A DNA stretch of 5,630 nt from CAMLDH01 sp966250375. GTDB taxonomy: Bacteria; Pseudomonadota; Gammaproteobacteria; Burkholderiales; Burkholderiaceae_D. The notes under the pieces were generated by a model. It did not search any database. It saw only the letters and a list, made by a program, of their open reading frames with translations, and was not told where the DNA came from. Position 1 is the first letter of the stretch. Each line of letters opens with the position of its first letter. A program made the translations under genes and the position numbers. The stretch covers positions 1 to 5,630 of the forward strand of contig CBINHE010000166.1 of NCBI GenBank assembly GCA_966250375.1, read 5' to 3'. Below, in pieces: positions 1 through 5,477 of the stretch.

Positions 1-317
1 GTGACGACGCCGGTGACGATGCGTTCGTCGCCGTCGGCGGTGCGCACGGTGATCGTGGCGCCTTGGCCGATCAAGTCCTTTAATTCGATGAAGCTGTCGG
101 CGCTGAGTGCATCGACGGTGATGCGGTAGGTGTCGTTGATCGCTTCATGGCCGATGACGCGATGAGCTAGCAGGGTGTCGGGGGCGATGTCGCTGCCGCC
201 GGCGAGTGCAAGCTGGACGATGCGGCTGGCCTGCGTGAACGGCGATGCGTAGGCGGCGAGGACGCCGGCGGCAAGTTCGGACAGGTCGGGTAGGCTGGCC
301 GGGATGCGGTTGTTCAT
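1..317 (-). CDS. vgrG: VgrG-type T6SS spike protein, N-terminal part (runs off window)
   Basis: Open reading frame from an ATG at 317 that runs without a stop to the window edge, giving 105 N-terminal residues. VgrG trimers form the gp27/gp5-like spike that caps the Hcp tube and carries effectors out of the cell. The visible part fits the start of the gp27-like domain: a stretch around residues 50-70 (LLAHRVIGHEAINDTYRITV) leads into ELKDLIGQGATITVRTADGD near 78-97 and then a 'VTGVV' strand. This matches the usual VgrG pattern of 'L.G..EAIS..Y...V', then 'DL..L.G..V.V' and 'F.G.V'. Roughly 25-30 extra residues (PASLPDLSELAAGVLAAYAS) precede the domain. No strong Shine-Dalgarno is visible ahead of the ATG (CGAGTCCACATC), and no other in-frame start lies close upstream. 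It follows clpV after 54 bases on the same strand, a common place for vgrG. GC is high (43 of 60 in the first row). Any C-terminal effector extension lies outside the window. Confidence 0.82.
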   Translation of the reverse strand, partial: MNNRIPASLPDLSELAAGVLAAYASPFTQASRIVQLALAGGSDIAPDTLLAHRVIGHEAINDTYRITVDALSADSFIELKDLIGQGATITVRTADGDERIVTGVV

Positions 318-371
318 GATGTGGACTCGATAAATGTCGGCGAATAGGCGTGCTGGGCTGGATGGGCGCTT

Positions 372-3104
372 TTATTTGACGAGTACCGTCAGCTTGTCTT
401 TCTTGACCTTCAACTCCACCGTCTGCACCGGTTGCCCTTGCGCCATTCTTGCCAGCACTTCGTCGGACATCTGCGACAGGACGGTCTTGGAAATGATGGT
501 GTCGGCATCGCGTGCGCCGCTGTCGACTTCGGTGCAGCGCGAGACGATCATGTTGATCAGGGTGTCGTTCCAGGTCAGCGTCGCGCCGTGGTTGGCGAGC
601 ATGCGTTGTTTGACCTTGTTCAGCTTCAGGCCGACGATCAGGGACATGATGTCGTCGCCGATCGGGTAGTACGGTATTACCGATAGCCGTCCCAGGAACG
701 CGGGCTTGAACGCCTTTTGCAGGTCGGTGCGCAATAGCTGCTGCAAGTCGTCCGGTGTGGGTTGGCGGTTTTTGCCTTCGACGGTGACGCCGTGTTCCAC
801 CGCTTTCATGATGAGGTCGGTGCCGACGTTCGAGGTGAGGATGATGATGGTGTTTTTGAAGTCGACCTCGCGTCCTTCCGCGTCTTCCAGAATGCCTTTG
901 TCGAAGACTTGGAAAAACAGTTCCAGCACGTCTGGATGCGCTTTTTCTACCTCGTCGAGCAGGACGACCGAGTAGGGCTTGCGCCGTACCGCTTCGGTCA
1001 GCACGCCGCCTTCGCCATAGCCGACGTAGCCGGGGGGCGAGCCTTTGAGGCCGGAGACGCTATGCGACTCTTGATACTCGGACATGTTGATGGTGATGAG
1101 GTTGCGCTCGCCGCCGTACAAGGTGTCGGCCAGTGCGAGCGCCGTTTCGGTTTTGCCGACGCCGGAGGGGCCGGCCAGCAGGAATACGCCTTTGGGTTTG
1201 CCCGGGTCTTCGAGGCTGGCTTTGGCGATCTGGATGCGTTGCGCAATCAATGCGAGTGCGTGGGGTTGGCCGACGACACGCTGTTCCAGCAGGCTCTTCA
1301 GATTGCGCACGGTGTCGATTTCATCGGCTACCATGCGCCCGAGCGGGATGCCGGTCCAGCCGGAGATTACTTCGGCGATGGCGGCGCCATCGACACAGTC
1401 GTATATCAATGGCTGTGTCTGGTGATCTTCGTGGAGCTTTTTCTGTTTAGCATGGAGCGTGGCGCGTAATGTGTCGGCAGGAGTGTCGCCCGCGCTGTGC
1501 TCTGGCGCGGCTTTCTTTGCGCCTTTTGCTTTTGTTTTTTCTTCGGTGGCCGGGGCAGACTCGCCCAGTTCGCTGAGTTGCTGGCGCAAGCTGCCGATGT
1601 CTTCCACCAGTGCCCGTTGCGCTTCAAATGCTGCTTGCTGGACGGCAAGGTCGCTTTGCAGTTCTTCGCGACGGACTTGCAATTCCCCCAGCCGCTTGGC
1701 GTGCGCCGGGTCTTGCTCTTTCTTGAGCGCGGCGGTTTCGCGGTCGATGTTGTCGATCAGGCGTGTGACGTCTTCAATCGCTGCCGGGACGCTGGCGCGC
1801 GATAAGGCGACGCGGGCGCAGGCGGTGTCGAGTACGCTGATGGCCTTGTCCGGCAATTGACGGCCGACGATATAGCGACTGGATATTTTGACGGCATCGA
1901 CGACGGCTTCATCGAGAATGCGTACCTTGTGATGCTGTTCCATCGCATGGGCGATGCCGCGCACCATTTGAATGGCGGCATCGTCGGAGGGCTCTTCGAC
2001 TTTGACCACTTGAAAGCGCCGCGCGAGGGCGGCATCTTTTTCAAAATATTTTTTGTATTCGGCCCATGTCGTGGCGGCAATCGTGCGCAATTCACCTCTG
2101 GCCAATGCAGGTTTCAATAAGTTGGCCGCGTCGTTTTGACCGGCTTGTCCGCCGGCGCCGATCATGGTGTGCGCTTCGTCGATGAACAGGATGATCGGGG
2201 TCAGGCTGCCCTTGACTTCATCAATGACCGAGCGCAGGCGGCTTTCGAATTCGCCTTTGACGCTGGCACCGGCTTGCAGCAAGCCGAGATCGAGCGTGCG
2301 CAGTGTGACGTTCTTGAGTACGTCCGGTACGTCGCCTTGCACGATGCGCAGTGCCAGGCCTTCCACTACCGCCGTTTTGCCCACGCCGGGCTCGCCGGTC
2401 AGGATCGGATTGTTTTGTCTGCGGCGCAGCAGAATGTCGATCATTTGCCGGACTTCGGTATCGCGTCCCAATACCGGATCGATCTTGCCGGCGCGCGCCT
2501 GCGCGGTGAGGTTTACCGTGTATTTGTCTAGCGCGGGCGTTTGCTTGCCCGCCGTGTTCGATGTCGCGCCATCGCTGCTTTCTTCAGTGAGTGCCGCCGA
2601 TTCTTTCGCACCAGGCATGGTATCGACCACCTCTTTCGACATGCGCAAAATCTGCGGCAGATTGTCTTGCAGGTCTTCTACCGGCAGCTTGCGCAAAGCG
2701 GCACATGACCCGTTCATCAGGTGCATGATTTTTTCATCGGCGACCAGCGCCAGCAATAGAAAGCCGCTCCGTAGTTGTGTCGCGCCATAGTTCACGCTGG
2801 CGCCCAGCCACGCCGATTCCAGCCATTGCGGAATGTTGCGCGATAACACGGGGTTGCGTGTATTCCCTGTGCGAAATTGCGAAATGCCGTGCAATAAATC
2901 TTTTTCCAACCGCGCCGTATCGATGCTGTAGGCCTTCAATATCGCGACCAGATCGGAGTCGCTCTTGTCCAGCATCTCCAGCAGCACGTGCTCAATGTCG
3001 ATTTCATGGTGGGTGCGAGAGAGGGCGACATTGGCTGCCGATTCCACAGCGCGACGTGTCATCGGATTCAATTTCGCAACGAGGGCTTTGAGATTGGTGT
3101 TCAT
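372..3104 (-). CDS. clpV: ClpV (TssH), T6SS sheath-disassembly AAA+ ATPase
   Basis: Class II Hsp100/ClpB-type ATPase of 910 residues, the usual ClpV length. ClpV extracts and unfolds TssC from contracted sheaths in the cytoplasm so that subunits can be reused. Domains in order: ClpN-type N domain (about 1-150, beginning LKALVAKLNPMTRRAVESAA); first AAA+ module with Walker A GEPGVGKT (237-244), pore loop VKGEFE (282-287), Walker B ILFIDE (305-310) and ALARR (359-363); a coiled-coil middle region (about 440-565) with a Lys/Ala-rich linker near 512-545; second AAA+ module with Walker A GPSGVGKT (645-652), pore loop PGYVGYGEGG (691-700), Walker B VVLLDE (713-718), sensor 1 TSN (757-759), arginine-finger region FLGR (803-806) and sensor 2 GAR (863-865). 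All catalytic motifs are intact. I chose the ATG at 3104 because family N termini begin at this point. An in-frame ATG at 3140 would add 12 residues (MLPAPLNNKSKN) with no better ribosome site. It lies 48 bases after the lipoprotein gene, in the same operon direction. Confidence 0.97.
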   Translation of the reverse strand: MNTNLKALVAKLNPMTRRAVESAANVALSRTHHEIDIEHVLLEMLDKSDSDLVAILKAYSIDTARLEKDLLHGISQFRTGNTRNPVLSRNIPQWLESAWLGASVNYGATQLRSGFLLLALVADEKIMHLMNGSCAALRKLPVEDLQDNLPQILRMSKEVVDTMPGAKESAALTEESSDGATSNTAGKQTPALDKYTVNLTAQARAGKIDPVLGRDTEVRQMIDILLRRRQNNPILTGEPGVGKTAVVEGLALRIVQGDVPDVLKNVTLRTLDLGLLQAGASVKGEFESRLRSVIDEVKGSLTPIILFIDEAHTMIGAGGQAGQNDAANLLKPALARGELRTIAATTWAEYKKYFEKDAALARRFQVVKVEEPSDDAAIQMVRGIAHAMEQHHKVRILDEAVVDAVKISSRYIVGRQLPDKAISVLDTACARVALSRASVPAAIEDVTRLIDNIDRETAALKKEQDPAHAKRLGELQVRREELQSDLAVQQAAFEAQRALVEDIGSLRQQLSELGESAPATEEKTKAKGAKKAAPEHSAGDTPADTLRATLHAKQKKLHEDHQTQPLIYDCVDGAAIAEVISGWTGIPLGRMVADEIDTVRNLKSLLEQRVVGQPHALALIAQRIQIAKASLEDPGKPKGVFLLAGPSGVGKTETALALADTLYGGERNLITINMSEYQESHSVSGLKGSPPGYVGYGEGGVLTEAVRRKPYSVVLLDEVEKAHPDVLELFFQVFDKGILEDAEGREVDFKNTIIILTSNVGTDLIMKAVEHGVTVEGKNRQPTPDDLQQLLRTDLQKAFKPAFLGRLSVIPYYPIGDDIMSLIVGLKLNKVKQRMLANHGATLTWNDTLINMIVSRCTEVDSGARDADTIISKTVLSQMSDEVLARMAQGQPVQTVELKVKKDKLTVLVK

Positions 3105-3152
3105 GTTTTTCGATTTATTGTTGAGTGGCGCCGGCAGCATTCACACGCATGC

Positions 3153-3659
3153 CTAGAATTGAATTTCAACCATATGTTTGTTGGCGACAGTCGTTTGATA
3201 TTTAATACGGACTGCTTTCGATTGGACGCCAAGACGAACCAATTCTGCTTTTACCGCGCTGGCGCGCGCCAGTGCTGCGGCTTTAGGATTTGCAACGTGA
3301 TTGCGATCGCAAAATCCGGTGATGGTGAGCTTGGATGCTTTTTTTGCGCGCTCGCTTATTTGCGCAAGAATCCGTTTGTCGTCATCGTCGAGCTTGATAC
3401 TCAATTTGTCGAACGCAATGGGGACAGGGTTCATGGTGGCGTAGTCTGAGATCCTTCCTTCCAGGACCATTTGGCCATTGCTTGCACTGGAAGCGCTGCC
3501 GCTGACGGTTCCCGCTTTGTCCGTTTTGATCTCTCTCTCCATGTTTGGCGAGGATGCTGTATCAGGATTGGTCGGATTTTGCGCACAGGCTGTTAATAGC
3601 AGTAATGAAACGACGCATATGCTGTTACTTAGTTTGTTGAATTTGTTGGCAATTGCCAT
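3153..3659 (-). CDS. OmpA-family peptidoglycan-binding lipoprotein, T6SS-associated
   Basis: 168-residue protein with a lipoprotein signal: basic start (KFNK), hydrophobic ICVVSLLLL (14-22) and lipobox LTAC with the lipidated Cys at 25. The +2 residue is Ala, so outer-membrane sorting is expected. A Ser/Thr/Asn-rich linker (26-65) leads to a compact OmpA-like domain (about 78-168): the 'IAFDKLSIKLDDDDKRIL' strand and helix, LTITGFCDRN (111-120), the helix NPKAAALARASAVKAELVRLGV (124-145, residues quoted separately below) and a closing KHMVEIQF. D118 and R132 sit where OmpA domains place the Asp and Arg that hold the diaminopimelate of peptidoglycan, although the loop between them looks about one residue shorter than in classic OmpA. 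The usual 'TD' is 'CD' here. The start has a GGAA Shine-Dalgarno 8-9 bases upstream. It sits between hcp and clpV. By context it is an accessory anchor of the TagN/TagL functional type (inference); a general cell-wall lipoprotein is the alternative. It is neither TssL nor TssJ. Confidence 0.85.
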   Translation of the reverse strand: MAIANKFNKLSNSICVVSLLLLTACAQNPTNPDTASSPNMEREIKTDKAGTVSGSASSASNGQMVLEGRISDYATMNPVPIAFDKLSIKLDDDDKRILAQISERAKKASKLTITGFCDRNHVANPKAAALARASAVKAELVRLGVQSKAVRIKYQTTVANKHMVEIQF

Positions 3660-3680
3660 GTTCGTATTTCCAATTTATGA

Positions 3681-3702
3681 ATGCCGTATCTTGTCGCGGC
3701 AT
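3681..3702 (-). other. Short inverted repeat ahead of the OmpA-like lipoprotein gene
   Basis: ATGCCG (3681-3686) and CGGCAT (3697-3702) are perfect 6-bp inverted arms around a 10-base loop. On the minus strand this lies just after the U-tract of the hcp terminator and about 20 bases before the start codon at 3659. It could be a 5' stabilising stem on a processed or newly started lipoprotein-clpV transcript, or chance. No U-run follows it on the minus strand, so it is not a second terminator in that direction. On the plus strand the A-run follows it, which also does not make a terminator. Confidence 0.35.
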
Positions 3703-3745
3703 AAAAAAACAAAAAGAACGACCGCAGCGCAAGATCGCTGCGGTC
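3703..3745 (-). terminator. Rho-independent terminator downstream of hcp
   Basis: A perfect 10-bp inverted repeat, GACCGCAGCG (3720-3729) and CGCTGCGGTC (3736-3745), surrounds a 6-base loop. Read on the minus strand, the stem is followed at once by GTTCTTTTTGTTTTTTTAT, a strong U-rich tract. This is a classic intrinsic terminator, placed 34 bases after the hcp stop codon and about 43 bases before the next gene. It should end most hcp transcripts here and let only read-through reach the lipoprotein, clpV and vgrG, unless they have their own promoter. A stable 3' stem would also protect an abundant hcp mRNA. Confidence 0.9.
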
Positions 3746-3779
3746 TGCATCGTCAGCCCTGAGACTGACTATCTGAGAA

Positions 3780-4280
3780 TTAAGCTACGACTTTGTTTGC
3801 AGTCAGATCCCAACCTGCGCTGACGTTACCGCCGCCAGAACCATCTGTACGTTTTTGTTGGGAGTAAGTCCACGTGATCTTGCCGAAGCTGAACGAGACT
3901 GCTTCAACCGGGAAACCGGAATCGGCCTTGGACGAACCTGTTGTGCTCACTTTGGAAACCAGGACTTGCTCCAGTTTGATTTCCATGTACTTCATTTTGT
4001 CGCCACCGGCGCGGCACATCTCGATTGTCACGTCCTTGATGTGCTTGCCTGTGCAGCATGCGTCATAAATTTTTGCACTGGCTTTGTCGAGGTTATGCAC
4101 AATGTTGAACGTACCGATATTGACGCGCTCTGCAGTGGCGCCGCCGGCGGAACTCGCGGTAGCCGATGCAGGCTGGAGCATTTCGTGGTCAAAAGAAAGG
4201 ATCTCGATCCAGTCTTTGTGCTTGTCGTCGGTCGATTCACCTGGAATACCATCAATTTTAATAAAGCTATCAAATGCCAT
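3780..4280 (-). CDS. hcp: Hcp, T6SS tube protein
   Basis: 166-residue protein of the Hcp1 family (formerly DUF796). Hcp forms hexameric rings that stack into the inner tube inside the TssBC sheath; it is secreted and can carry small effectors in its lumen. Family signatures are clear: MAFDSFIKIDGIPGES (1-16), DDKHKDWIEILSFDHEM (18-34), a Ser/Ala/Gly-rich loop (38-50), RVNIGTFNIVHNLDKASAKI (52-71), CCTGKHIKDVTIEMCRAGG (75-93), the strand YMEIKLEQVLVSKV (98-111), VEAVSFSFGKITWTYSQQ (125-142) and the closing GWDLTANKVVA. Length is typical, with no C-terminal effector extension and no signal peptide, as expected. A Shine-Dalgarno AGGGA lies about 8 bases before the ATG at 4280. The gene has a 224-base leader upstream and an intrinsic terminator downstream, which suggests an independently controlled, highly expressed unit. 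The cysteines at 75, 76 and 89 lie in the CCTGKH region and the following strand. Confidence 0.97.
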   Translation of the reverse strand: MAFDSFIKIDGIPGESTDDKHKDWIEILSFDHEMLQPASATASSAGGATAERVNIGTFNIVHNLDKASAKIYDACCTGKHIKDVTIEMCRAGGDKMKYMEIKLEQVLVSKVSTTGSSKADSGFPVEAVSFSFGKITWTYSQQKRTDGSGGGNVSAGWDLTANKVVA

Positions 4281-4504
4281 TTTATTTCCCTATTTTTATT
4301 AAAAATAACCTCCCTTGGCACAAGCTTGGGGAAGGCGTTCACTACACAGTTACAACAAACAACTTCTTCAATGAGGCATTTTTCAATGCTGCATTAATCT
4401 TTACGTATAGCAGACCGATATCCTGCATTACTGCAAATCACGCTTTTGACTTTGAGAAGCGCTCCAGAAGGCAACAATGCAGAAAAGATTTGAGATAAAC
4501 CAAC
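4281..4504 (-). other. AT-rich leader region upstream of hcp
   Basis: A 224-base gap with no convincing gene. It holds, in minus-strand order: a short stem at 4441-4461 (CGCTT/AAGCG arms) without a U-run; two direct copies of an 8-mer (CTGCATTA on the plus strand at 4423-4430 and 4389-4396); a 5-bp GCATT/AATGC hairpin with a GAAA loop on the minus strand (4376-4389); a purine patch AAGGGAGG (4309-4316); and a long AT palindrome next to the ribosome site. A possible extended -10 (TGCTATACG, 4404-4412) has no matching -35 box, so I cannot name the hcp promoter with confidence. I saw no clear sigma-54 (-24/-12) site. The length and content suggest a leader and control region for hcp. Confidence 0.55.
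4291..4307. repeat. AT palindrome adjoining the hcp ribosome-binding site
   Basis: TATTTTTA-T-TAAAAATA is a perfect 8-bp inverted repeat around a single base. On the minus strand it sits between a strong purine patch (AAGGGAGG) and the AGGGA Shine-Dalgarno of hcp, about 10 bases from the start codon. It could be an operator for a dimeric regulator, an H-NS-like AT-rich binding site, or simply an unstructured AT-rich translation enhancer. As an all-AU stem with almost no loop, it would be weak in RNA. Confidence 0.5.
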
Positions 4505-4834
4505 TCAAAGGCCGTGAGATGCCATTTCAAATTCTGTGCGGAAATTCAGTGCCGCAACTTTCATGCAGATGATGTAATGCTGGCCTTCTGGCGTTTTAAG
4601 GTAGCGCACAATTGCTTGACGCACTTGCTTTTGCACCCATTTCATAGGATTTGAAAAATCCCAAGGACGGGGCACCATATGCATAGCATTTGTACATTTT
4701 TTGCTTGTGGTAATCAATTGCCCAAGTGTTTCATACATCTCATAATTGACGTTCCAGTTATGAACGATTGGACCATAGAATTTTTCCAGTACCTCGCGCA
4801 GTTCCTTAGCCTCTTCTTCGCTAATGGGCTCCAA
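4505..4834 (-). CDS. Small protein of unknown function, TTG start, between tssC and hcp
   Basis: 109-residue protein that I do not recognise. It starts with TTG at 4834, chosen because AAGGAAGAAAA lies directly before it and the next in-frame Met is 33 residues in. It has no signal peptide or membrane segment, so it is probably cytoplasmic or delivered. The N terminus is acidic and helical (SEEEAKELREVLEKFYG, 5-21). A tryptophan/tyrosine-rich middle (NWNVNYEMYETLGQL, 26-40) is followed by SKKCTNAMHMVPRPWDF (44-60), a basic amphipathic helix VQKQVRQAIVRYLK (67-80) and a C-terminal ICMKVAALNFRTEFEMASHGL. Two cysteines (47, 90) and histidines (25, 52, 86, 107) are present, but no catalytic pattern is recognisable. 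It lies nine bases after the exported-protein gene, with its ribosome site beginning at that gene's stop, so the two are very probably co-translated. It could be a T6SS accessory factor, an adaptor, or half of an effector-immunity pair; nothing in the sequence decides this. Confidence 0.75.
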   Translation of the reverse strand: MEPISEEEAKELREVLEKFYGPIVHNWNVNYEMYETLGQLITTSKKCTNAMHMVPRPWDFSNPMKWVQKQVRQAIVRYLKTPEGQHYIICMKVAALNFRTEFEMASHGL

Positions 4835-4846
4835 TTTTCTTCCTTA
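4835..4846 (-). promoter_or_regulatory. Shine-Dalgarno that supports the TTG start
   Basis: On the minus strand the stop TAA of the upstream gene (4844-4846) runs directly into GGAAGAAAA and then TTG. The AAGGA core overlaps the stop codon and is 6 bases from the TTG. A terminating ribosome would sit on this site, which argues for translational coupling and for TTG as the true initiator. Confidence 0.75.
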
Positions 4847-5416
4847 TTTAACGACAATGGATGACAAGATAATTTCAAATTCAGGGCGGCTAATGTTTTT
4901 AAATAAGCCATTGAGTACAAGATTCGGTTTGTTTGGGTGGATCAAATAAAAATGATGCGTGCTGGATTTTCCATAGGCAAAGAGTTCTGCGCCCTTGTCG
5001 AATTTTGCATAGAGACGATAGTCTTCATCTGCAAGTCGCTGCCCTTCCATATAGCGACAACCAGTTTTGTTAAGCCCTTTGAAAAGTGAAAGCATAAAAA
5101 AAGCGGGCGTTACTCCTTTTTTGTGAACCGCAATAGTTTGCTCTGTTTCATAAGTGAGGACGGCAGAGATACCTTTCGGATGCCCCCCGAAAATGACACT
5201 GCCGTAAGGTAATGAACCTAGCCTGGTAAAACCGGAAGGCATGCGCAGTGTTGCGACCGGCTGCATTTCCACTTCGATTGAAGTCAGATTGGCATTGTTA
5301 TCGGCACTAATCTGTTGCTGTGAAAATGCCTCAAATTGAGGGACTTTGCACGCAGCTGATGCATTGCAGAATAAATTTAACAATAACAGTGCAAAACCAA
5401 TGAGTATTTTTTTCAT
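4844..5416 (-). CDS. Exported protein of unknown function, between tssC and hcp
   Basis: 190-residue protein with a clear Sec signal peptide: MKK, a hydrophobic core ILIGFALLLLNLF, then an ANASA-like site (N18-A19-S20-A21) with probable cleavage before A22. There is no convincing lipobox; the Cys at 23 follows S-A-A, which is a poor match. The mature part (about 169 residues) is a mixed alpha/beta sequence without other membrane segments: SIEVEMQPVATLRMPSGF (46-63), GSVIFGGHPKGISAVLTYE (72-90), FFMLSLFKGLNKTGCRYMEG (106-125, in two parts), a Tyr/Phe-rich strand region YRLYAKFDKGAELFAYGK (133-150), HHFYLIHP (154-161) and a C-terminal helix ending EIILSSIVVK. Cys23 and Cys120 could form a periplasmic disulfide. 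I chose the ATG at 5416 because it begins the signal peptide; the longer frame from 5488 would overlap tssC and bury the signal. The ribosome site is weak. No family is recognised. The location suggests a T6SS accessory or periplasmic immunity role (inference only). Confidence 0.8.
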   Translation of the reverse strand: MKKILIGFALLLLNLFCNASAACKVPQFEAFSQQQISADNNANLTSIEVEMQPVATLRMPSGFTRLGSLPYGSVIFGGHPKGISAVLTYETEQTIAVHKKGVTPAFFMLSLFKGLNKTGCRYMEGQRLADEDYRLYAKFDKGAELFAYGKSSTHHFYLIHPNKPNLVLNGLFKNISRPEFEIILSSIVVK

Positions 5417-5438
5417 AGCATAAATACGGTCTCGATTA

Positions 5439-5463
5439 GCCCCCCTCTCATTGAAAGGAGGGC
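5439..5463 (-). other. 11-bp RNA hairpin between tssC and the exported-protein gene
   Basis: On the minus-strand transcript GCCCUCCUUUC pairs with GAGAGGGGGGC across a three-base AAU loop, giving 11 consecutive pairs including two G-U wobbles. The stem starts 14 bases after the tssC stop. It is followed by UAAUCGAG and not by a U-run, so it is not a standard intrinsic terminator. The wobbles make it complete only in the minus-strand RNA, which fits an RNA-level role such as 3' protection of the tssBC message, an RNase processing site or partial attenuation before the downstream genes. Confidence 0.6.
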
Positions 5464-5477
5464 CTGAGAGCGACGAC

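Noticed and set aside
762..1469. 235-residue plus-strand reading frame inside clpV
   Set aside because: It lies entirely antisense to the conserved AAA+ coding sequence in GC-rich DNA and has no recognisable domain. The clpV frame carries intact Walker motifs throughout, so this is a codon-bias shadow.
2164..2790. 208-residue plus-strand reading frame inside clpV
   Set aside because: Antisense to the first AAA+ module and N domain of ClpV; Ser/Arg/Pro-rich composition typical of a shadow frame.
3105..3140. Upstream clpV start at 3140
   Set aside because: It adds 12 residues not typical of ClpV N termini and has no clear ribosome site; 3104 fits the family start better.
3855..4397. 180-residue plus-strand frame across hcp and its leader
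   Set aside because: It overlaps hcp antisense, and the opposite strand encodes an unmistakable Hcp. No supporting domain is visible.
4404..4412. Extended -10 like sequence (TGCTATACG, minus strand) as the hcp promoter
   Set aside because: Only four of six bases fit the -10 consensus and no -35 box stands at a proper distance, so I do not call a promoter.
4441..4461. Possible terminator after the 109-residue protein gene
   Set aside because: The CGCTT/AAGCG stem is only five pairs with an 11-base loop, and no U-run follows on the minus strand.
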